Assembly (NCBI GenBank): GCA_010015655.1
Contig: ML976677.1
Location: 181,531 to 245,530, forward strand
DNA: 64,000 nt
DNA from: Bimuria novae-zelandiae CBS 107.79
Lineage: Eukaryota; Ascomycota; Dothideomycetes; Pleosporales; Didymosphaeriaceae
Direction of reading: 5' to 3'
Shown: positions 9,548 through 18,885 of the stretch, in pieces
Layout: each line of letters opens with the position of its first letter
Position numbering within the stretch: the first letter of the stretch is position 1
Position numbers and translations under genes: made by a program
Notes under the pieces: generated by a model
Told to the model about the DNA's origin: nothing
The model's input: only the letters and a program-made list of their open reading frames with translations
Databases searched by the model: none

Positions 9548-10622
9548 GGTGAGATATTTGCGGGCTGTCAACATGAGCATGTAGGCGTCCCTACTAACCA
9601 CCTCCTCTATGTTCACGTTTTCGACTTTGAGACTGTCGTCATACTTTGTCTAAGAGGAGTCTTCCCTGTAAAACTCCCGGAAAAAAGCCGCATAATGGCC
9701 GGAGTCTGCGGTTCCTCCAAGATGGGCAATCACCGAGTTCATTACATACTTCCTGCTCCCCGCAGCAGTTGTGATATCGAATGAACCAATGGGGAAGTGC
9801 ACCATGTTGGTTTTCTTTCTTGTCCATCCAGTAGAGTCAACCCAGCAGCGCATAATCTGGAGTACGACACGCTTGGGAAGGTCTTGTGGTATTTCCCAGC
9901 TCTCTTCTTGATCCGCATTTCCACAAACCTCGCACTCGTGGCCTTCAGCAGGTTGGCGCTTCCCTTACGGAAGTAAATCCTCAATTCGCAGAGTCTTGTC
10001 AGGGTTGCGCGGAATGGCACCGTCTGAGTCTTTGACGTTGTGACGCAGTTGTCGCATTCGCGCATGTAGTCGACGTTCCAAGAACAAAAGTAGTCCTTGA
10101 AGAAGTCGAAAAACTCTGCGGCATCTTGCATGCTGTTGCCCGCGAATCGCTGAGCCCGGTTTGCGATGTAACCGGTAGACGGTTGAGCCATTTCCCTGAT
10201 ATGTTTTAGTAGATACTGTACATATTCAATTCCCTTTGTATTAGAAGGAAATCGATCTACAGCTGCGAGTAAGAGCATAGCCGTGAGTCTGCGAGGGTTC
10301 TGCTTGCTTGCAGGTTCACGTTGATGTGCACGGTTGAGGAATGCCGAAATGCCTCCCAAACGTACAACAGCTTGGAGGAAAGCATTGATGTAGCAAGTGT
10401 TGCTAAAACTTCAGTCCTGTTTGCATTTCCCCGGGGTCAGTGACAGTCTCTGGCCTTGCACCAGGGTGAAGTTTGAATCCTCTATCCTGGCCGCTGTATT
10501 TGCCTTGCCGACTAGGAGTACCACCAGGCAGAAACCCTGGAGTTGATCCGCGTTGAGAACTCGATGACATGCCCCGAGGCTTTACGGTCATTGCGTCGGA
10601 TGCCAAAAATTCGGGCTCCAGA
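9548..10622 (-). pseudogene. ubiquitin-specific protease (USP/UBP), multiply broken
   Basis: Read on the minus strand, the order of a USP catalytic domain is intact. The Cys box is NTCYINAFLQAV (about 10390-10355), then come MQDAAEFFDFFKDYF and a zinc-type ECDNC. A frame change near 10010-10020 moves to a frame reading IPRNPDKTLRIEDLL with TAA at 9965-9967. Next come ECEVCGN, WVDSTGW and the His box HLGGTADSGHYAAF, then TAG at 9650-9652, and after the stop KYDDSLKVEN...SRDAYML, the usual USP C-terminus. A 5' part reading RGMSSSSQRG...DRGFKL (10606-10430) precedes the Cys box across a possible intron ending TTTTAG. At least one frameshift and two stops mean no active enzyme is made, although the catalytic Cys and His motifs survive. 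The TAG fits Trp TGG changed by G-to-A. Confidence 0.82.
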
Positions 10623-10929
10623 TTGCGAGTGTTCGGATCTTCTTGATGTTAGTGAGTTTCTAGTGTGTAACGTCGAAAAAAGAGTGTTGAGGCAATCGTT
10701 GTTTTGATTGAGAAGCTACTCTATGGAGCTATATAGTGTGGATCACGTGCACAGGCCGCACGTACGCGGGTGGCCCAAGTTTCTATACTGAACCGTCACA
10801 TAGGGCAACATACAAGGATCTTCAGGTATGAACACATCTTGTGAAAGCCAATTGAGAAAGTCAACCGAGAAAGCCAATCGAGACCTCTCGCAAGAAGCTC
10901 GGCCACACGGGCCTCTGCAGGCGTGGAGG

Positions 10930-11512
10930 CTCATTTCACACCTTGAATCGTGTGTCTGAGCCGAGAAACAGTGATGTTCGTGTAGAAATTGTGGAAAGTC
11001 GTTGCGCTTGGGTTTGGTGGACCCTGGGAGCCTGGCGTAGTTCGCTTTGTTTTCGTTCCCTAGAGAAGCGCGAGAATAGTCTCGTTGGTGCCCTCAGGCG
11101 GCGTGTCGTTCTTGAAATAGTCAAATCAGGCCTATGCCATCTATGCGTAGGGAAAGAACCCGACATACCTTTGTAAGCCTGGTTTGGGAATCATATCTTG
11201 CATAATTACCCAAAAGCCGGGGTTCTTATAGATTAGCTGCCCTAGGGCTTGCAGCTGTGGCGATCTCCTTAGGATTTTGGCAGGTTTGGCGCGAAGTTCG
11301 CCCTCTAAGCTGTACAAGAGCCGAGCAAGGTTGTGTACAACGGGACTATGTCGATCGACTGCAGCGGCATAGAGGAGACATCTATTCAACCCTGGATGGG
11401 GATGATGAGATCGGCGAGGAAGATGAGTAGGAGAAAAATACTGGTGGCAATCAGTAATACCGTATGCCCGTGATAAAAGAGGCGTGCGGATGAGGGAAGC
11501 GCTCTGGAACAA
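10930..11512 (-). pseudogene. unrecognised coding-like remnant
   Basis: A minus-strand frame (11512 down to about 11164) encodes LARLLYSLEGELRAKPAK and KNPGFWVIMQDMIPKPG and ends at a good donor (CAAAG/GTATGT). A following segment at about 11115-10930 reads DYFKNDTPPEGTNETILALL, then TAG, then TTPGSQGPPNPSATTFHNF. It sits just upstream of the USP remnant on the same strand and could be its lost 5' end or a separate decayed gene. I do not recognise the protein. Confidence 0.3.
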
Positions 11513-12018
11513 TGACGCGTGCGGTCCACGGTTAGCTTAGATGGCAGCGCTTCGGATACCTTGTATGTAGACAGAAGAGATGAAAGTTGCTATATACATA
11601 GTTTGATCAGATGCAAGCGCTGGCATGCGGTGTGGAAACGAATATATGGGGAACCGGCCTGGAGGGGCAGTTCCACCTGCCAGGTGGGCATGGTTCAGAT
11701 GATGAGCGGCATCGATGTATGCCTTTTTTGAACAGCAAAGACAAGCTGCAATCTTAGTCTTATTGACAATTGATATACGATTGCAACTCGAATCAAACAC
11801 AGTCTAGCATCGCTGTTTTGGTGATGAATGAAGACAGGCGCACAATCCCGCGCACGTGCACGGTGGACCCCCGGCCGTGGACCCTGCGGATCTCAGTGTG
11901 CCAAGACAAAAGTTTGAATCTAATCACCTCCTGCTGAGAACCAACGTCCCACGTCGGAAAGCCAGCGGAGTGACCTCTGCCCGTGTTTTGCAACGGGAGT
12001 CTTGTCCGCAGCTTCGCG
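11513..12018. other. intergenic, likely promoter of the next gene
   Basis: About 500 bases. Nothing recognised beyond GC-rich palindromic bits near 11850-11875. The next gene's frame extends into this stretch only to a GTG at 11983. Confidence 0.4.
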
Positions 12019-13713
12019 ATGAGCACCATGCACTGCGCATTGCGTAGCGGCAGGCTGCTTCTGCGCATGCGGGCCCGTCCTCTTCCACCGCGTCGCCCCT
12101 TCGTCGCGAGCACCGTGCGATTTAGGCACCGTGACCAACTTCGTATGAACAAAAAGGGCGAGCTACAGATAGGAGAAAACGGCCCCGTGGCCCGCCTTCC
12201 AACGGAAGAAGACTTTCGTCCCATGACAGAAGCGGAAATCAACGATCCAAACCAGATTCCCGTTTACATCTACGAAGAAGACCCCACGAGCCCGACCGGC
12301 GAGCGTCTCGTAAAAAAGATAACCACCCCCGAAGAGCGACGCGACTTTAATGAAATGCACAAGATGTTAATCGCGGCGGATGAGGATCCGAATTACGACG
12401 AGGATAATCCAGAACTCAACCGCCGCCTGATCAACGAGCTGATGCAGGACCCGGCTTTCGCGGACCTGACCGAGGAGCTCAAAGACATAAAAGAGGAAAT
12501 GCTTCTGACGAAGGCGCAGCGGGAGCATAAGCTAGCAGACACAGAGGCAGCGGAGGCAGCGGAGTTGGAGCCCATGCAGAAGGAGTTAGAGGACATGATG
12601 CAGACGATCGGATTCGAGATGCTGCACGATTTGATGACAGACCCCGCCTTTGAATACGCGAAGGACGAGCTGGCAGCGTTGCAGGACGCTTTGCCCGAGG
12701 CGGGCGAGGACAGTGCGGAATACCAGGCAGCCGCTGAAAAGGCAATAGCGAAGCTTCAGGAGGACCCGAATTTTGAGCAAAAGATGGCAGATTGGGAAGC
12801 CGCAAATAGTCGCACACTCGATTCGGACGACCCGGGCGAGATGGACGCAGAAACGCTGCAGCAGACCAAAGAGATGGAAGAATTGACGCAGCTGCTGGGG
12901 CAGATGATGGAGCTGACGGACGCTTTGGGCAATAGCAGTGCGCTCGAAAAACTGAACGCCGAAATGAAAAAGGCCCTAGACGAAGAGCTCGAAGACGACG
13001 ACGCCATCGATGAGGAGGAACATATGGCGAGAGAGATGAGCTTCGCAGAGCTGGGCAAAGAGATTATGCAGCTTGCTCAGTCAAATCCTGAAGGCGGCGT
13101 CAAGGAATTCCGCACAAACGACAAGGACGAAGATGAGGACGAGGACAGCGACCCGGTCGACCTAGCGCTCGAAGCCAAGGTCGATGAGATCATGAAAGAC
13201 CCGAATCTCATGGAGAAGCTCATGTTCATCCAGAAGGTCATGCAGGAAGAGCAGCAGAAGCAGGCTATCCTGGAGCAACTTGCGCCGGACCCAACCACAC
13301 TGGAGCCCCACCGCCTCACAAGCATTCAACAGCGCATGCAGATGGCAAAACAAGATCCTGAGCATCGCGCCGCCCTCCAAGCTCTCCGCGTGGAGCTCCC
13401 GTCGCCCTTCAACATTGCACCCGCGCTCCGCATCTTCAACGAAGCCATCGTGTATGCATACGTTGGCGCAAATGACGACATCCGTCGCATCCTCTGGCGT
13501 GCCTACATCAAGGCGCGCGCACTGCCCACGTTCTTGCAGAATCTGTCCAACGACGCGTGGGACATATTGTACTATTCGCAAGCGGTGACATGGCGTGGCA
13601 ATCAGAACCGGGAAGCACACCTTAAGCTGCTGATGCAAGACCTGGAAAGTGTGGGCATGGATGGGCCACCGACACACCCTACTGAGATCGTCATGATGCA
13701 ACAGCGACCTTAA
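12019..13713 (+). CDS. uncharacterised protein with probable mitochondrial presequence
   Basis: Single exon, 564 residues from the ATG at 12019. The first about 45 residues are rich in Arg and Ser with no acids (MRARPLPPRRPFVAS), a typical mitochondrial presequence. The rest is strongly acidic and helical, with repeated short units of the form DPxFxxxxEEL, DPAFEYAKDEL, DPNFEQKM and DPNLMEKL about 50-80 residues apart, and an acidic stretch (EDEDEDSDP). The last about 140 residues are less charged and look globular (PSPFNIAPALRIFNEAIVYAYVGANDD, AWDILYYSQAVTW). I do not recognise a named domain. The recurring DPxF units may be a divergent helical repeat. A matrix or inner-membrane role is inferred from the presequence only. 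Confidence 0.85.
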   Translation: MSTMHCALRSGRLLLRMRARPLPPRRPFVASTVRFRHRDQLRMNKKGELQIGENGPVARLPTEEDFRPMTEAEINDPNQIPVYIYEEDPTSPTGERLVKKITTPEERRDFNEMHKMLIAADEDPNYDEDNPELNRRLINELMQDPAFADLTEELKDIKEEMLLTKAQREHKLADTEAAEAAELEPMQKELEDMMQTIGFEMLHDLMTDPAFEYAKDELAALQDALPEAGEDSAEYQAAAEKAIAKLQEDPNFEQKMADWEAANSRTLDSDDPGEMDAETLQQTKEMEELTQLLGQMMELTDALGNSSALEKLNAEMKKALDEELEDDDAIDEEEHMAREMSFAELGKEIMQLAQSNPEGGVKEFRTNDKDEDEDEDSDPVDLALEAKVDEIMKDPNLMEKLMFIQKVMQEEQQKQAILEQLAPDPTTLEPHRLTSIQQRMQMAKQDPEHRAALQALRVELPSPFNIAPALRIFNEAIVYAYVGANDDIRRILWRAYIKARALPTFLQNLSNDAWDILYYSQAVTWRGNQNREAHLKLLMQDLESVGMDGPPTHPTEIVMMQQRP

Positions 13714-14187
13714 CGATACTACGACATATGTAGCAACATCCATTAAGGCATGTACAATACAAGTGATACCCCCTCAGCCGCGAGCCGCCCGATTACTGTG
13801 CGATCTTCACATGCTGTTGATCCAGACTTGAAGTGCACGCGTTGTCTAAGTGGGTTAGAACTTTTCGTGCATTAGTTTTGGGAAACCTCCGCGGACTGCG
13901 ACGTGGTCCAATTGGATGCCCTTCCATCAAGGCCCCACATTCTGTAGCTGGCATTGCACAACACCAACCACTTCGACGCGACGATGTGACATCCTTCGTT
14001 CCCGCCTCAATCACAATGGCTCACCGCCTCCATTGTCCCAGTCAAACTCGCTTCAACGCTCCGGCTTGACACACACTGTATCGATACAAGCTCTTCGCGC
14101 GCTCCCCGGCTCAGCCCATTACAATTCCTATACTATACGCCTAGCGCACGTGCAAAACGAACAGAAACTGATAGAGAGTCCTTCACG
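13714..14187. other. intergenic, promoter of the ATP-grasp-like gene
   Basis: About 470 bases. A TATA-like TACTATACG lies near 14132, about 55 bases before the ATG at 14188. No gene is seen. Confidence 0.4.
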
Positions 14188-15660
14188 ATGCGAATTCTCT
14201 TCACTTCGGCGTCATCGCCGGCAGCTCTGGCATTAGCAAGAGTGCTTGCCGCAGAGGGTCATATCCTGCATGGCGCAGACGAAGAATACGTTTGGGGAAC
14301 GTCACCAGCTCGATACTCCCGCGCTTACCAAAATTTCTACCGTCTCACCGGGTCTAGGAGCGTGGCCGAACTCTGGAAAGCAATAGGAGACCACATCGAC
14401 CTAGTCATTCCCTTCCGGTCCCTACCAGGGCAGATTGTCGAAAGCTTGAAGTCTAGAGGTGCGAACATCGTCGGGGAGAACCTCGCCCACAACGACTACG
14501 AGTTCCAAGACTTTGTGCGCGATAATGTTATAGACGCATCCTCTGAATCGCCCAGCATTGTTAGAGTACCGGCTTCGTTTACGGTACATTCGAGGACGTG
14601 CATCGCGGAGATACTGAGTAATCGGGACTCGACCTTCTCGTTGCAGCCTCTTCCGTGCTATGATACGGATGATGAGGATACTCTTGTGGATGTCGGAAAC
14701 CCTTCATCATCCTCAAGCGAGCCGCTCATCCTCTCTTGCTCGACATTGGATGACCTCACCGTCGAGGCAATTAAGCGACTACCAATCTCAGACACAAACC
14801 CCTACCGACTCATCGAAGTCGCAGAGGGCGGATCATTTTATTCAGCGCACGCGTTTGTGCACGCTGGGCGAATACGCACTTTCACAGTGACCAACGCGCG
14901 AGCCACCGATCAAGATTTTGTCATCGCAGCAGCCAATCAGCCGTTGTATGGCGTGCTTTACAAATCCACAGAGCGGCTCTTGGGAGCCTTGGAGAATTGG
15001 CAGACGGCGGTTGCTAATCATCTAAATCTAACGTTCCATGTGCACGATACTGTTGAATACAGCGAGTTTGTACGGAAGGTCACGATCATCAGCTGCCACA
15101 ACGATCCTCATCCAAGTATCGTGCTACTTGCGTCCATACCTGCGTTAAGGAGAAAGCTCGCACTCGCGTATACGTCACCGTCGCTATCAGGGGTGGATCA
15201 GGAACCAGTTCAGTTCCCAGTCGATGCGAGTAGCCCAAAAGCGATATACTCTGCTCCTTGGGCTGTGCGGGAATTCGCACGCATCATGCTGGTGGCCAGA
15301 CCTTGGCGAAGGGACTGGTGGGCCCGCCTAGCGTACATTACAATGATGTGCTGGGTGTGGGCCATCAACTTCAAAGAGGAGACGTGGGACCCCAAAGACC
15401 CGGGCCCAACACTGTGTCTCTGGAGTGTCATGTTCATTGCCAGCGTCGTGGCAAATGTTGGACGCCCGAGGGGCATCAGATGGATGACGCGCCAACTTGC
15501 CAACATTCGCTCCAGCTGGCTGGCCACTCAAATAGTGGTTCCCATGGTTTCGACGGTGCTTGCTATCGCGAGATACTGGCTCGCCATACTTGTCGATCCG
15601 CTAGCCAGTGGACGCAACATGCTTCTCGTTCGAAGACATCGGTCTCTTTCGAAGTCATGA
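14188..15660 (+). CDS. membrane-anchored ATP-grasp-like protein
   Basis: Single exon, 490 residues. The N-terminus (MRILFTSASSPAALALARVL...GHILHGADEE) is the Rossmann-like pre-ATP-grasp fold seen in carbamoyl-phosphate-synthase-like ligases. Residues about 205-310 (YRLIEVAEGGSFYSAHAFV, GRIRTFTVTN, LNLTFHVHDTVEY) follow the ATP-grasp C-terminal lobe. Where ATP-grasp enzymes carry the metal-binding ECNPR-type loop, this protein has ISCHNDPHPSI (about 307-317), so catalysis may be altered or lost. Three hydrophobic segments follow (about 378-394, 410-430, 447-470), tethering it to a membrane with the ligase part at the N-terminal side. No typical Gly-rich P-loop lid is obvious. The substrate is unknown. 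The next gene downstream is also a membrane protein on the same strand. Confidence 0.8.
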   Translation: MRILFTSASSPAALALARVLAAEGHILHGADEEYVWGTSPARYSRAYQNFYRLTGSRSVAELWKAIGDHIDLVIPFRSLPGQIVESLKSRGANIVGENLAHNDYEFQDFVRDNVIDASSESPSIVRVPASFTVHSRTCIAEILSNRDSTFSLQPLPCYDTDDEDTLVDVGNPSSSSSEPLILSCSTLDDLTVEAIKRLPISDTNPYRLIEVAEGGSFYSAHAFVHAGRIRTFTVTNARATDQDFVIAAANQPLYGVLYKSTERLLGALENWQTAVANHLNLTFHVHDTVEYSEFVRKVTIISCHNDPHPSIVLLASIPALRRKLALAYTSPSLSGVDQEPVQFPVDASSPKAIYSAPWAVREFARIMLVARPWRRDWWARLAYITMMCWVWAINFKEETWDPKDPGPTLCLWSVMFIASVVANVGRPRGIRWMTRQLANIRSSWLATQIVVPMVSTVLAIARYWLAILVDPLASGRNMLLVRRHRSLSKS

Positions 15661-16057
15661 ACAAGGCTAGGGCATCTAATACACCATTTAAATGTCGTTG
15701 CGACACTGTACGAGCGACTTCGAGGCATTATTGACAATTTGGCGCTACTGGTTCGCCTTGCGAAACGCCCCGTGGTACCGGATTCCTCAACGTCGAACTC
15801 CAGTGCTGCGAAGAAAGCCTTACTTCTTTGAAATGGGTCATCGATGGTTTTACGGAACAACATATGGCTTGCGATTACGGCGACATGCCAGAGTATAGCG
15901 CAACGATGCGCAGGTGGCTACGATGATGCAGTCATGCAGGGCCAGGTCTCGCAATCGCTTGGTCGGTCGCCGTCGCGCCAGATCAAACGTTTGGCGACAA
16001 GCACGGTGACAGAGTTCAAGGCTCGCGCAACGAAGCGTAAAGCCTGTGTCAAGTGAG
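15661..16057. other. intergenic
   Basis: About 400 bases between two plus-strand genes. No RNA gene or repeat is seen. The downstream frame extends to a GTG at 16046, 12 bases before the chosen ATG. Confidence 0.4.
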
Positions 16058-18055
16058 ATGTCCGATAGACCGATTCGTGCGCGCGCGGCTACATTGCCCA
16101 CGGCACGGGCCAACAGAGAGCGAAATGAGCGCAGGCGACGATATGCACGATCTCAAGGCGTGCGTCATTTACAAAGACGGATACGATCTGGTTTACTGAC
16201 ATCAAGTCAGCACCAACGCGTGGACCTCTTGAGTATCCATTCATCCTTACGTGGCTCTTCATTTTGCCACCATACCATTTCCAATTCCCAATATGAGCGT
16301 ACGAGTGCTTGTGGAACGCTATCTTCATCCCAGCAAAGCAATTTTGACCAAGACCAATTCATCGATGGGCAACCTACCGCCACTTTAAACAACCAACGCC
16401 CAGGCTTGGTTCGCACGTTCTCAGTATCAAGCTCACAACATGGGCAGTACGATGTCAATACAACTCCGAATATCGCGTTCATGGTACGTGCGGCCTCAAT
16501 AGCTTCGCAAGGTGCGCGACGCAGACTTCAGTCCATGCATGGATCGCGAGAAGCTTCTGTCGAGGAAGGAAGTGTCGACGTGGAAAGTACGGCATTGAAC
16601 GTGGCCCAATCAGTAGATAGCACGATTGAGCCTCACGTTGAAGGAATCCCGTCTTCACTCTTACGACCCCATCAAACACCGTATCCCATGGCGGAACCTA
16701 CAGCCCACCGTGACACTGCTGATGTTGAAGAATTGGCTCGGAAACAAGAAGAGAGCCGAGGGTGGTTATCTCCAGAGACACATGATCGAATTGGAACCTC
16801 ATCCCCAGTGCACCGGGATCTGGCAGCGAACGAGCCATGTCTGGAGTACGTATCCGAACTTACCTCCACCACCGTGAGGGTCAAAGAAGTAGACGGAAGA
16901 GATGAAGAGGGGCTTTGTAAGGCCGAAGATAAGGCCGTAAGGCTTCAAACAGCCTCGCCCCGCAGGCAGGGAATTCGATCACAAGACTTCTTAGGGGACA
17001 GCGTAGACAGGGAAGAGGCACTCATACCACCTTTCCAACCTAGGAGCTCGTTCCACAGCCGAAGTTCAACACCTGAGATCGGCGGAGCAAGAACGGAACG
17101 GCTCATCGCGATGAATCCAGATCCGCCAAGTGCCTCCGATACACAGGACGACTTGCCATTGCAGGCAATACCTCTAGAATTAATTTCTTTGGAACCAACT
17201 TCGAGGCACTCGACTGATCGCTGTCGTGGAGACGGTCAGCCTGTAACGGCATCCCATCCTAGTCCCTTGCGGCATCAGCGTACATCATCCACCAGAACAA
17301 ACAGGGCTGAGGAACACCGCCACCCGCCACCGAAAACGCACAATTGGGACTCGCGTCGAAACCCAGTTTTCCCGCTCGGTTGCTGGACAACAGCTCATGA
17401 CAGAGCGGAAGAAGCAGAGGCGAACCCGGTAGGCGAAGCCTTCTTCGCGAATCTTCTTCATGACACGGCACCCTCGCACTGGGCGCTCTACAGCATACAA
17501 GGACTCATATGGCTGGCGTTGACAAGCTACTTCTTCGCACGCGTGTCGCAGATCGAGAACACCGTTGCCTTCGACTGCCACGAGCTGAAGATACAATTTT
17601 TGAATCTGGGGGCGAACATAACATCGAGTGGTAATTTCACCATCGGCAACGCTCAGTACACCAAATCGAATACGGAAGTCCCTATCTATTGTGCCAACAG
17701 AACGTCCTTAGGTGCTACACCCAAATCCCAGCGCCGCGATGCGAGCTCTATCGTCATACCGAAGGAGTATCATGATACGGTGAAAGGCCACTGTGTCCTA
17801 CACCCGGTCAATCGGGCGGTTGTACTAGGGACTCATTTCGAGATCTTGCTTATCTTGCCCTTGGTAGCTTGCGGGCTTGCATATCTCCTTGAGGTGTTAG
17901 CGTTCTCGCAAATGCGACCATGGTTAGTAAAAAGTGGGCGCGATAGGAAGAGGACGGTGGTGGTGAGGATCGGGGTACGGGCTGTTGCGGCGGGCCTTGC
18001 TTCTACTCTGCTCGTGACTTCGGCATGGGCTATCAAGGGCGGCTGGAGTGATTGA
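16058..18055 (+). CDS. uncharacterised membrane protein with long disordered N-terminus
   Basis: Single exon, 665 residues from the ATG at 16058 (MSDRPIRARAATLPTAR). Residues 1 to about 445 are polar, Ser/Arg/Glu rich, of disordered character, with basic clusters at the start (RERNERRRRYARS). The C-terminal 190 residues carry a first membrane span (WALYSIQGLIWLALTSYFF, about 475-495), a presumably extracytoplasmic loop of about 90 residues with N-glycosylation sequons (NIT, NFT, NRT) and Cys, a second span (FEILLILPLVACGLAYLLEV, about 590-612) and a third (VRAVAAGLASTLLVTSAWA, about 640-660). This resembles fungus-specific plasma-membrane proteins of unknown function. It follows the ATP-grasp-like gene by 400 bases; co-function is only a guess. 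Confidence 0.8.
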   Translation: MSDRPIRARAATLPTARANRERNERRRRYARSQGVRHLQRRIRSGLLTSSQHQRVDLLSIHSSLRGSSFCHHTISNSQYERTSACGTLSSSQQSNFDQDQFIDGQPTATLNNQRPGLVRTFSVSSSQHGQYDVNTTPNIAFMVRAASIASQGARRRLQSMHGSREASVEEGSVDVESTALNVAQSVDSTIEPHVEGIPSSLLRPHQTPYPMAEPTAHRDTADVEELARKQEESRGWLSPETHDRIGTSSPVHRDLAANEPCLEYVSELTSTTVRVKEVDGRDEEGLCKAEDKAVRLQTASPRRQGIRSQDFLGDSVDREEALIPPFQPRSSFHSRSSTPEIGGARTERLIAMNPDPPSASDTQDDLPLQAIPLELISLEPTSRHSTDRCRGDGQPVTASHPSPLRHQRTSSTRTNRAEEHRHPPPKTHNWDSRRNPVFPLGCWTTAHDRAEEAEANPVGEAFFANLLHDTAPSHWALYSIQGLIWLALTSYFFARVSQIENTVAFDCHELKIQFLNLGANITSSGNFTIGNAQYTKSNTEVPIYCANRTSLGATPKSQRRDASSIVIPKEYHDTVKGHCVLHPVNRAVVLGTHFEILLILPLVACGLAYLLEVLAFSQMRPWLVKSGRDRKRTVVVRIGVRAVAAGLASTLLVTSAWAIKGGWSD

Positions 18056-18304
18056 AGAGGGAGTGGATAAGTTGGCAAGAGTTATGTACATGAGGCGCTC
18101 AAGCCAATACGCGGACGTCTTTCCATATTGAACCTTCTCCATATCACCCTGTAGTCTCAAAGAATATGCGTCTCTTTCTCTGCTGCGTGAGCCGAGAGCA
18201 TGTTCCCTGTGATCCAAGATCAGCCGACGCCGTCTAATTGTTCGCGCAATTTTTTACATGATTTTCTGGTACGAGCTGCCACTCTGCTCTAGTCGCGGTA
18301 CATT

Positions 18305-18885
18305 CTAGGCAGCCACCACTCTCGTGCTATATTCGCTGGGATGAGGATCTTCTATATCCTGCTCAAGAACTGCGGCTGTCTCGCCTTCCGCCCTTCCTCC
18401 CTCCAACCAGTCAATCATGGCGTCGGGGATGTATGCGGTTGGACTTCGGTTCTTGAACTTTCTGTTAAAGGAGAGAATCTGAGGACCATCGCCCGGCGGC
18501 TGGAAGTGACCTTGACCTATCGTGGCGATGACCCAGCGATGGCGGAGGCGGATCGATCCGTTGGGCTGCTCTGCATCGTCGGGGAGGCCATCACGCCTGA
18601 GGAGAAATCGTCAGATGGCTGCAGCGGGCTCGCGAGAAGGAGGCACCACGGCCCCGGGTCTTGAAGTAGGAGGCACAATAGATGGAGGCTGCACAAAGCC
18701 GCCAGTGGTCGTGTTAAGACCATCGTTGTTCGATTGCGCGACTGTTAAATCAGTATCTAAAAGAGAAAGAAAGTATGTAAATACGTTCCTTGCTGATGAG
18801 GGTTTTGGAAACCATCGAAGTTGTGCTCGTTCTCGAAGGGGTTGCTCTAGTAAGGGGAATCATTCCCGTTGTTACTGTGGAACAT
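18305..18885 (-). pseudogene. disrupted gene, Asn/Gln-rich start, Trp-containing C-terminus
   Basis: On the minus strand a terminal open segment (18596 to TAG at 18305-18307) reads DGLPDDAEQPNGS, RLRHRWVIATIGQGHFQPPG, NRSPTAYIPDAMIDWLEGG and DPHPSEYSTRVVAA: clearly protein-like. Upstream, about 18765-18603 reads TDLTVAQSNNDGLNTTTGG and QPPSIVPPTSRPG, also protein-like, ending near a branch-like CTGAC and a CTCAG acceptor. Further up an ATG at 18885 starts MFHSNNGNDSPY, then TAG at 18847-18849, then SNPFENEHNFDGFQNPHQQG. The TAG fits Gln CAG with C-to-T. The exon joints I can propose are out of frame by one, so the gene is either decayed or has splice sites I could not fix. It lies 700 bases from RIP block 1. 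The family is not recognised. Confidence 0.5.
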
